Shown here: in pieces, positions 1 through 11,300 of the stretch
How positions within the stretch are numbered: position 1 is the first letter of the stretch
Layout: each line of letters opens with the position of its first letter
From: Phoronis australis
Taxonomy: Eukaryota; Phoronida; Phoronidae
Reading direction: 5' to 3'
DNA: 59,745 nucleotides
Assembly (NCBI GenBank): GCA_002633005.1
Contig: NMRA01000737.1
Location: 15,507-75,251 of the forward strand
Position numbers and translations under genes: made by a program
The notes under the pieces: model-generated
Databases searched by the model: none
What the model was told of the DNA's origin: nothing
The model's input: only the letters and a program-made list of their open reading frames with translations

Positions 1-1686
1 CAGGAGATCCTAGATCTGTGTTGTTTATACTTGTGATTTTTTTAGTTCTAAACACACAAAATGCTTGTTATCCCGGCCAGTGGCTTGGAACCTGATCAGG
101 CCCGTCGCAGCCGCTGGGACTGGCACGAACATAAACCAGCTTGAGTTGGAAACTAAACCTCTAGTCACGAAAAGACTATAATAGTGAGCCAAAGAATTAA
201 TATGCACGTAATTATTTATGTGAATTAGCCACGAAACTGAAAATCTACATACTTGTCGGGGGCCGCGAATTCGGGTTCCCCTTCCACAGACTGTCAGGGC
301 AAAGGTTGCACAGAAACAATGTTTTGAATGTATTTTTATTTCTAAATAAAGATTTCCCTAACATGTGACAATAGCATACGAAACCGAGTAATTGTTTCAC
401 AACAGCTTTCTGTCAGCAAACAGTGAATTAGCATGCGCTCACACGACCTCGATGGTTGCCCGGTCAATTACATTTGTTGCCGGCATCAAAAGCCGGTAAT
501 GCAGTGGTTTATTATTCATTGCTGGCTTCTCAAAACATTTGCACTCACGAGCACTCCAAGGCATTACAGATTATATTTAATGAGACAGACTTTGTTTCAG
601 TTTCATATTAGCATTCATTGGTTAGTATCATTTTAGGATGGGCATAATTCATTTTGAAACAGAACGCAGAATAATAAACGTCAACATGGCGACTTGCCCG
701 ACGCCAATCCCAACTTAGTCGAGAGCTCGTCCGACGAACACTTCACGAGTCGGATAGTTACTAGGTTTCACAGGCTATCAGTTCGAACTGGAATACACTG
801 ATCAAGAAATACTAGAGAGGCGCCATGAACATGCATAGGCAATGGAACGTAAAATTGGATAGTTCTTTGGTAAGCTGGAATTCGTCAGAGAAATCACTGC
901 TGGCCACAGACACGGAGATGTTTCACGGCCTCATACTTGCTATTAAAAGCATACCTTTCATTCTTCACTACCGCGAGCCACTTCCTAAGCATTTCGGGCG
1001 CTCGAGGAAGTCGAAAAAAACGAATATGCTCACTTTCTTCGCAGCTTCATAGTTTGGAAAAGTGGGAACCGATGCGCCGCAATATAGCAGCATTCACTCT
1101 GCAGACGAACCACTGACGATACTGCGTCGCTTCTCACCTTCCTCACAGGTTAACGCGACACCTCTCGGCAAGGTGAGGTCGATCGTGTAAGAGGCGATGT
1201 GGATATAGACCGATTAAGATATATGGTAAAAAGACTAATTAAATCGGGTGGCATTCTCTTTTAAGCTCCTTTGTTGTTTCTGGTTGGTCTATTATAGCAA
1301 AGTCATTGAAAGAGCATTGCTGATAACGATAATTGGAGCTCTAGGGATGAATATTGGTAATGTGAATCTCCGTCAGAATTTAGATATTGCCTGGTTTGGG
1401 TTTTCAAATGGCTAACAGTTTTGCCAATATTACTGGAGCCGTATCCAGCACAGATAAATTTGTACTCTACACTGTCTGGTCCCTACTTGTTGTTGAGCCT
1501 AGCAAGGTGGCCGCTGTGTTTTTCTTTTCTTCTGATGATTGTGTCTCAATAAACGACACCGAAACATGTCAAATCCATAGTACAGTTGTTTTTATTAACA
1601 GAAGTTTAATATTATTTTAAAAATCAAGTTAGAATATGTTGTGATATATGTCCTGTGTGTAACAATTTATTTGTCGTGTCATCCAG
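1..1686. other. Upstream flank or intron, no supported exon
   Basis: I see no convincing exon here. The open frames are short, show no domain pattern and lack good splice sites. The next exon downstream starts in the middle of an FN3-like repeat, so this stretch is probably an intron of the large gene, or non-coding sequence containing exons I cannot recognise. An AATAAA lies near 343-349 but no gene end can be tied to it. Confidence 0.4.
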
Positions 1687-2159
1687 CCATGCAGCACGAG
1701 TGGTCTCTACTACTACATCAGTTTAAGTGTGTCATTGCTATGTGCTCCATTTGTGATCTTGCAGCCATTCAGCACGAGTGGTCTCTACTACTACATCAGT
1801 GTAAAGTGTGTCATTGCTATGTGCTCCATTTGTGATCTTGCAGCCATTCAGCACGAGTGGTCTCTACTACTACATCAGTGTAAAGTGTGTCATTGCTATG
1901 CGCTCCATTTGTGATCTTGCAGCCATTCAGCACGAGTGGTCTCTACTACTACATCAGTGTAAAGTGTGTCATTGCTATGTGCTCCATTTGTGATCTTGCA
2001 GCCATTCAGCACGAGTGGTCTCTACTACTACATCAGTGTAAAGTGTGTCATTGCTATGCGCTCCATTTGTGATCTTGCAGCCATTCAGCACGAGTGGTCT
2101 GTACTACTACATCAGTGTAAAGTGTGTCATTGCTATGTGCTCCATTTGTGATCTTGCAG
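1687..2159. repeat. 79-bp minisatellite, about 6 copies, made from the exon 1 splice acceptor
   Basis: Units start at about 1687, 1765, 1844, 1923, 2002 and 2081, and the real exon at 2160 is the diverged last copy. Each unit contains the intron end (cttgcag), about 46 nt matching the start of the exon, and then intron again. The first unit is 78 bp, the rest 79 bp. Because 79 is not a multiple of 3 the array is not coding, but it places several copies of the acceptor in front of the true exon. Confidence 0.9.
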
Positions 2160-2388
2160 CCATTCACCACTAGAGGTCTCTACTACTACATCAGTGTAAA
2201 ATGTGTCAACGGAGCTGGTGATGAATCCAGCGTTATGACGTCCAATAGGATTAAAGTCCTGGCTGGCAATGAGCCTGGCGTGGTGTTTGATGGACGGGTC
2301 AAATATGAGGACGCCAGATGGCAGGATGATGTCACTTCTGTGGCCATGTCCTTCAAGGGATTCAAGTCTGAAGCATGTGGTATTGTGG
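2160..2388 (+). CDS. Exon 1 (of those seen): end of one FN3-like repeat and start of the next
   Basis: It follows cttgcag and ends before gtaaga, in phase 1. It reads LYYYISVKCVNGAG, the F and G strands of an FN3-like repeat, and then enters a second repeat. A weaker acceptor at 2173 (cactag) would fit phase 2. I prefer 2160 because the sequence before it is a better acceptor. The part from 2296 on is duplicated after the gap at 3040. Confidence 0.75.
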
Positions 2389-5300
2389 GTAAGACCATTT
2401 CAAATGAATGATGACTTTCGCAGTCTTGGCAAAGCAAATTAACCTCATTCCTTGTTTTTGCTCGTACTTTTACTGCATTATTTCTTCAGTAGTTTACCAA
2501 AAAGGTTTATTGCACAACGATGTTAATGAAAGTCTCCTGTTGTACTGCGACATTTGACTTAATACAGATGAATGTCGTTTGCATGTCACCCTTACTACCT
2601 GCACTGAGCATTTTCTTTAGATTATACAACTGTGCTGTAGCCAGCTTTTGACTCGACCTGAGTAGTAATAACATTGCTTTTAAATTAGTGTCTGTGTCAT
2701 CATTTCAGGTTATGACTGGGGTATTGGTAGTCAGGCGGGCTACACAGACCTTCAGCCATTCATGATGGAGGGTATTGTGATGGATGTTAACAATACTGGC
2801 TATGCACAGGCTAATCTTCACTTGACCAAGGAAAAGGTAATATGTTGCTGGTGGAATGTATTTGAATAAATATCAACATTTTGTAAGACGCAAAAAATGG
2901 CAAAAAAGTCCAAAACTTGTGTTTACAACTTACACCCCACTCACCCAGATAACCTGCAGACAGTGCATTACCATGATGCATTACCATGATGCATTACCAT
3001 GATGCATTACCATGATGCATTACCATGATGCATTACCATNGGGTCAAATATGAGGACGCCAGATGGCAGGATGATGTGACTTCAGTGGCCATGTCCTTCA
3101 AGGGATTCAAGTCTGAAGCATGTGGCATTGTGGGTAAGTAATAATAACATTAACACTTCAGTGGCCATGTCCTTCAAGGGATTCAAGTCTGAAGCCTGTG
3201 GCATTGTTGGTAAGACCATTTCAAATGAATGATGACTTTCGCAGTCTTGGCAAAGCAAATTAGCCTCATTCCTTGTTTTTGCTCGTACTTTTACTGCATT
3301 ATTTCTTCAGTAGTTTACCAAACAGGTTTATTGCAAAAAGATGTTAATGAAAGTCTCCTGTTGTACTGCAATATTTGACTTAATACAGATGAATGTCCTT
3401 TGCATGTCACCCTTATTACCTGCACTGAGCATTTTCTTTAGATTATACAACTGTGCTGTAGCCAGCTTTTTACTCGACCCGTAATAATAACATTACTTTT
3501 AAATTAGTGTCTGTGTCTTCATTATAGGTTATGACTGGGGTATTGGTAGTCAGGCAGGCTACACAGACCTTCAGCCATTCATGATGGAGGGTATTGTGAT
3601 GGATGTTAACAATACTGGCTATGCACAGGCTAATCTTCACTTGACTAAGGAAAAGGTAATTATATTGCTGCTGGAATGTAGTTGAATAAATCTCAACATT
3701 TTGTAAGATGCAAAAAAATGGCAAAAAAGTCCAAAACTTGTGTTTACAACTTACACCCCACTCACCCAGATCACCTACAGACGGCGCATTACCATGATGC
3801 ATTACCATGGTGCATTACCATGATGCATTACCATGGTGCATTACCATGATGCATCACCATGATGCATCACCATGATGCATCACCATGGTGCATCACCATG
3901 GTGCATCACCATGGTGCATCACCATGGTGCATCACCATGGTGCATCACCATGGTGCATCACCATGGTGCATCACCATGGTGCATCACCATGGTGCATCAC
4001 CATGGTGCATCACCATGGTGCATCACCATGGTGCATCACCATGGTGCATCACCATGGTGCATCACCATGGTGCATCACCATGGTGCATCACCATGGTGCA
4101 TCACCATGGTGCATCACCATGGTGCATCACCATGGTGCATCACCATGGTGCATCACCATGGTGCATCACCATGGTGCATCACCATGGTGCATCACCATGG
4201 TGCATCACCATGGTGCATCACCATGGTGCATCACCATGGTGCATCACCATGGTGCATCACCATGGTGCATCACCATGGTGCATCACCATGGTGCATCACC
4301 ATGGTGCATCACCATGGTGCATCACCATGGTGCATCACCATGGTGCATCACCATGGTGCATCACCATGGTGCATCACCATGGTGCATCACCATGGTGCAT
4401 CACCATGGTGCATCACCATGGTGCATCACCATGGTGCATCACCATGGTGCATCACCATGGTGCATCACCATGGTGCATCACCATGGTGCATCACCATGGT
4501 GCATCAACATGGTGCGTCACCATGGTGCGTCACCATGGTGCGTCATCATGGTGCGTCACCATGGTGCGTTACCATGGTGCGTTACCATGGTGCGTTACCA
4601 TGGTGCATTACCATGGTGCATTACCATGCAGCATTACCATGGTGCATTACCATGGTGCATTACCATGAAGCATTACCATGAAGCATTACCAAGAAGCATT
4701 ACCATGATGCATTACCATGAAGCATTACCATGAAGCATTACCATGATGCATTACCATGATGCATTACCATGATGCCTTTTGTGTTTCCTATGCAACTGAC
4801 TGGTTGATAAACCTAATCTGGTGGAAATAATTACAGGTACACACAACTTTCTAACACAGATTTACATGCTCAAATAACTTGAGCAGGTCTTTATGACTTT
4901 AGACTTGACTTCAATTTGCTGCTTGGTTAGAGTGTACTCAGCTGTTGCCACAATTCTTTTGATGTCCCAAGACACAAAAGCACCGCTCCTAGTCTAGTCT
5001 AGGTGTAGCAAAGTCTGTCATGTCCATTTAATGCTCAAAGTATTATAGTAATGAGATATGAGAACTTCTCAAGGTCAGTAATTCTATTCAGAATAGGAAA
5101 TAAGGTGAGACCGGCCTCCCGTTCAGTAACGCTAGGACCTAGCTTAAAAGCAAGACTTTGCGAGATTACCCGACATATTGCCGTGTATTTTAAATTAGAG
5201 CATGTGACCTTGACTAGCTTTTGGCTAGGTCCTAGCGTAGGTCCTAGCGTCTACTGAACGCACGCCAGTTTTTTGTGTGATCACTAAATATTTTCGTCCT

Positions 5301-8300
5301 ACTGAAGGTGAAGGAATATAGTATTGGAGGGTGTCATTCTATCCGTCTGTGCAAGGGAAATGTTTTGTGCTCAACATTTCTCACCTATACCTTATGAATT
5401 GCCATTGCACACATTGTCAGTGTTTTAATGTGATTCGACCATATTATTTGCCTTGTCCATATTCTGTATTCCTGATGAGTAGCGCTGTTCTCAGTGTTGA
5501 GGTAAGATTTTAGTGGTTGCCCAAGGGGGCGCTGTCCGCACGATGTGCACATTTTCACAATGGCGTCAACTAATCATGGGATTCATCATGAAGTGTGTCA
5601 TCCCTCATCTGTTGAAATTTAACTAGCTTATTCCACTCCTCGAATCAGCATTGCAGCTCATGGCACAGCTGTAATACTTTGAATCAGCATTGCAGCTCAT
5701 GGCACAGCTGTAATACTTTGAATCAGCATTGCAGCTCATGGCACAGCTGTAATACTTTGAATCAGCATTGCAGCTCATGGCACAGCTGTAATACTTTGAA
5801 TCAGCGTTGCAGCTCATGGCACAGCTGTAATACTTTGAATCAGCATTGCAGCTCATGGCACAGCTGTAATACTTTCCCAGCAAGGCTTGAATAGGATATA
5901 AAATATAAAGTATTCAGACGACAGATGCTAACATGTGAATCTCTATAGGAGGGAATGCGATTCTGCTTACCTGCCCGTCATATCTGGAGGTGTGCCGCTA
6001 TTTCATACCTCACGTCATGGGAGAGTGATCAGTGAGGAAGGCGGTACCTATAGCCTATTAGTGATTTTCTTGCATGCATGTGTCGTGCACAACCCCAACA
6101 CAATGTTGCTGGGGATGTTGCTGTCTGACTGCCTTGTCACCAGAATGCAATAAGTACAACTGTTGGTTTAAGACTTGTCAACAAACTTTGTAAACCAGGT
6201 TCCTCATACCGCAGTTTGACTAACGAGGCTATTGACAATGTTGTATCCTCTTTAGACTATGATATCCTCGGTGTTTCATAGTGACTGATTTTGTACACGT
6301 TTTCTTTCACAGGCTTTCGTGACTGTGCGTGCAATCACAGGCCACAACTGTCATGAAAACATCATTGTGTCGGAGTCTGATGGCGTGAAGCTGGATTCCA
6401 CACCACCCACTTTGGAACTGAAGGAGTTTGGTACGGTGGTCGACTTCAGTGACCCACATCGTGTAATCTACGAGAACAAAGAAGCAGACATGTTGAGTTT
6501 CCATTGGAACAGCATGGATTATGGTAACTTGTCTGTTGTGGAATTGTGGGTCAATTGTTGACTCAAATATATCTTTAGGTTACAGCTTATAGTTACTGCT
6601 GAAACAAAATGAACATTTACGCCCACATAATATAAGATTTCAGTCTTCTAATGATTGGTAGAATTTTAATTTGTCAGTAGCCAATCTTGCCTTTCATTCT
6701 AGTTATACACTGAACAGTCTTGTCAGCTGTGGTGTAAATACTTTTAAAATTATTTCTTAATAAATCTTTCAATGACTTGTGTTCCTCAAATGCACTGTCA
6801 GTGAACCTTCTAAAGCGGCAAGGTGTCACTAGAGAACATTTCAAATGTCCTCCCCTCTACTTTGACATTTTCTGTCAGGTGGGTAGTCATTGCTTGTTGT
6901 TGCTATCTTGTGCAGGTATTGGAAATAAGACCATGTACTACCGTGTCGGCCGTCTGCCAGGGGCAGGCGACCTGAAAGACTGGACTGCCACTGAGAAGTA
7001 CCATATGCCCCTGGGCACTGTCAGACTAAGGCAAGGCGATCTGGTAAGAGCGCCAGGGTGTGATTTTCATAATTGTCATTAGTAGTGGATCTTACTGAGG
7101 GCTGTTCCAGCAAAATCTATATGGGAGGGGGGGAAGGCACTTTTATTTCATACCCACCGCCCATATTTTTCATTTATTTATCCAACCCATGACCCATAAC
7201 TTTTTAATTATTTGTAATAGGTTAAAATATAAAATCCAACACTTGCAAACAAATTGCCTCCAGGAGGACCTGTTAAGAACTTAGATGATTGACAGACAAG
7301 AACTACTTGTCTTGTCCAATATTGTCAAAAACTAAAGTAGCCTGTGAGCCATGCTTTTGGCAGCCACCAGGTGTCTCTGTTCACCATGTGTCTATAATTT
7401 CAATGAACATTTTTTCAATTATAAGGATCTATGAATCTCAAACTGTCTCCACGAACTCTTTTATACTTCTATGTCAAGTGATTGGAACTTGTTTATCTTA
7501 CTCCTAATACTTTTTATTTAAAAATCATCAATTTTCTTATATGTGTTAACACCAGTTTAGAGTTGCATAACTTTTCAATTCAGCAAGACTGCAGACAATC
7601 AGTTGGCTCAAATCAAGTTTCCCATGACTTGATTATTGGCTTAGAGAACATATTGCACTCTGTTCACTGTTAATATGGGCTTTTTTGTATTGGGGTAAGT
7701 TAGGATATATGCCAATTGCATTTTTTTGAAGTAACCAACCTGTCAACATTAACAGGTCAAAAAATACCACCCATTTTTAATGCATCACTCCTTACAGAAA
7801 CAACCACCCATAATTTGAGTTTTTTTCTGAAGACCACCACCCATGAATTTTTATTTCTACTGCCGTCCCCTCCTCGCACATGGATTTTACTGGAACAGCC
7901 CTGAGTAGTGTATATGTCAAAAAGTTTCAAGAAACATGTGGTGCTTATTTTCATTTTTTGGCTCAATGCAAGCACTCGAGAATAGAGGCGGAGAACTTAT
8001 ACGAGTAGAAGATTGACGTCAGTACTCGCACGGATTTCACAATGTAGCAGTTTGGTCTTGTTGGACAAACAAAACTGGTGCCTGCAAAAGTTACGTAAAG
8101 TAATTGTGGGAAGGATTTGGTAGAGCTGTTACACGAGGTGTACCGCTTCATCTCTTTAATGTGTAACTTTACGTTTGATTTCCTACTACAAGGTGAGAGA
8201 TCCATCCCCACTGGTCTCAGTGTAAACAAGGCGGCCACGGGGTTCTATTTGGGATTTGTAGCATTTGGTGTCCCTGGAATCTGGTATTTCTGTCAAGTTT

Positions 8301-11300
8301 TCGTTATAAGTTGGACAGACTTTAACAAAACTCTGCCAGACCCTGCCAAATATAGATGCACGTCATTTTACTTTTTAGTAAATAAGATCCTTTGTTGTAA
8401 TAAAATATTTAGCTTTTTTGTCAACCATTAGTCAGAGTTTAATATGAGATTATTGAGCCCAGTACTCTAGTGGTTCATTTGTGAATGGACTTGCACAGTA
8501 AGGCTGCCACACTTTTGACAGAGTGTGTGGGGCAACACCTGTTGAGATTTTGTCAAGATTCAGTTGGAATGAGAGGGGTTCTTGATGAAAAATGGATCAG
8601 TTTTGTGCATTGAAACGTTAAATTTTGTTGTCAAGTTTGTTGTGAAATCTGATGCTTTTGGTAATCACTTACAGGGTATCACATTCTTAGAACCAGTTTT
8701 CTCCACTGAATAACATCATCAAACTGGTTCTCAAAATCAGTAACTGACCATGGTATATTATAGGGACTTGGAATCACCACTTTGATTAGTCGCCATTGTT
8801 TTACAAAATCTCTTGCCGAAATTTAAGCTTCCATTTTATTGCTTTGCAGGTGTTTGGTGAGGTCATGTCAGTGGATCAGTTTGGAAATAGCATCAAGAAG
8901 TCGACGCCAGGTATCACCGTGGACGTGACGCCACCTTTTGTGGAGAAGTATCGCTGCTATCCCTATGTGTCTACCACAAACTTGGGATTTGACTGCAGTT
9001 GGAAGATTGCTAGTGACAGCGAGAGCTCTGTAACTTGTAAGTGGTGTAGCACTAAAACTGCATGATATGACTTGTGTAGTGGTCCAAAGGGAAATTACGT
9101 CACTTACCTCAAAGTTTGTCTCAAAATATTCCTTAGTATGCCATGAAATGGCTATCTTTGGTGTCATGGAGAATATCCAGATGAGAGCTTCCAGTGAACT
9201 TCAAAACCAGATGATACCAAGGCAAGCAGTATGATGGGCTGAGTTCTTAACACATAGTTACTAAGCAGTATGATGGGCTCAGCTCTAAACACAAGCTCAT
9301 GTTTACTAAGCAGTACGTGACTGTGGAACAGATGTTCTGCTTTAACGATAACATCCTGTGCGTCACCATCTTTGAAAACATAATTCTGGTTTATGTTTTT
9401 GGTGGTGCCCTTAGCTTTGGTGTTTTGATGCGACCAGTTTGCTCGACTGTTTCTAATTATATGAAGTTTTGGTGGATTGATTGGAGGTCATTGGTTGTTT
9501 CATCAGCATGACTTTCTGCGGCTATTATTGAAGTTTGATACCTTGGATTGAAATGGTTAGCACTGTGTGGGATTCAGAGACATAATGTTTGACCAATGCT
9601 TTTTTGTGCACCATTTGTGTGACCATTTGTAAAATTATCACTTTTCGCTATTCAATATGTTTTTTAAGACATGGCCATTGCCGTCGGCACGTCTCACAAC
9701 AGTACAGACATGATAGACTGGTATGTGCTGCCCCCTTACCGCCGAACCTGGAAGTACCATTTCCTGGAGAAAAACTTAACAGCAGGTGTAAAGTACTTTG
9801 CCACGCTTCGTGTGAAGAACCTTGTCGGCCATGATATCTCCTTGTCTGATGAGGTGGTCTATGTCATTGAACCACCAACATCTGGTCAGGTAATTTAGGA
9901 GCTTGTTATAATTGTATATTAAAATTCTAATATTATATTAAATGTTTTACTTTAAAAACTATGCTTTCAACATGGTTTTGAATTGATTAATTTCATTACG
10001 AAATAATAGTTTGAAATTGAACTTGGTGAGTAATGTTTTAAGTTGAAAAAAGTTGAAATTAATAAGTAATTTTAATTTTTTCAATGCTCTTAACTTTCTA
10101 GTAGTTGTTGGTTTGATTAGCTGCACATGTGATTTCAGTGGATTTATTTATAACTAAAGTTCAACTTGGTAGATGATGCCCTGATCTTATTATATTTAGA
10201 GCACAAAGACGACAATGTTTGAATTATTTTTGATAGTTAAATAATATTATTCCCTTTCAGGTCAAAATTGTTACTCCATCCGAGTTCCCACTGTCGCCCA
10301 ACTCACCTGACATTGTGTGCCAGATTTCACAGACATTTGTTGACCTTGAGTGGGACGCGTTCACTGACGGTACCTTGCTTGATAGGTAACTATGTTATTG
10401 ATGTGTTTTGCACATGCTTGTTCTGTGTGTAGTTTTTGGTTGAAAGTGCAGTGTACGTGCGCTTGATAGGTGACTGTTACTGGCATGTTTTACACAGTTG
10501 TTCTGTATGTAGTTCTTGGTTGAAAGTGCAGTGTACGTGCGCTTGATAGGTGACTGTTACTGGCATGTTTTACACAGTTGTTCTGTATGTAGTTCTTGGT
10601 TGAAAGTGTAGTGTACAACTGCTTTATAGGTGTGTTACTGGCGTGTTTTACACATGTTTGTTCTGTGTGTAGTTCTTAATTGAAAGTGCATTGTATGTCT
10701 GGCATGTCTTCAAGCAAAGTGCCCGGTTGCTCTGTGCCTCCTTACAACCAACATTGTATTGACTTGACCAAGGCAGCAGGTTACAACTCTGTCCCTCCAT
10801 ACAACCAACATTGTATTGACTTGACCAAGGCAGCAGGTTACAACTCTGTCCCTCCATACAACCAACATTGTATTGACTTGACCAAGGCAGCAGGTTACAA
10901 CTCTGTCCCTCCATACAACCAACATGGTATTGACTTGACCAAGGCAGCAGGTTACAACTCTGTCCCTCCATACAACCAACATTGTATTTACTTGACCAAG
11001 GCAGCAGGTTACAACTCTCATAAGGTTGTGTATGATCAAGTTCCCGGTTGCATGAAACAGTCCCAAATAGGGACCCAACTAAGTTCCCTAAATTTACTGC
11101 GTATTTTTGAACTTGTGAAAACAGCGATTGGCCTTTCTTGTGTTTTGCTAGTTTCATTACTAAGTCAATTTTTGGTTTTGTTACAAATTGAGAGTGAACT
11201 TGACGTAATTCTCAATATTATCAAAAGTCTATAGGAAATGTTTGCTTGCACCGCCCCTAACATAAGGACTAAGTTCTATTTATTTGGAGAAAATTCATTG

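Noticed and set aside
3528-3655. Second copy of exon 2 as an additional coding exon
   Set aside because: It needs phase 1 upstream while exon 2 ends in phase 0, and the copy follows an N; kept as a duplicate only.
3859-4733. Three overlapping open frames of about 270-280 codons (His-rich, MVHHHGASPWCIT repeats)
   Set aside because: They are made by the 13-bp satellite, which is open in all three frames. There are no splice sites or non-repeat coding sequence.
5623-5894. Open frames with 13-residue repeats on both strands
   Set aside because: They follow from a 39-bp minisatellite without stops; the gene frame closes across this intron without them.
6777-6915. Extension of exon 4 upstream through the open frame from 6777
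   Set aside because: The acceptor ttgtgcag at 6915 gives the same 128-nt exon as exon 2 and the right phase; the upstream part shows no repeat pattern.
10648-11234. Long open frames on both strands with 19-residue repeats
   Set aside because: Shadow of the 57-bp minisatellite; intronic between exons 7 and 8.
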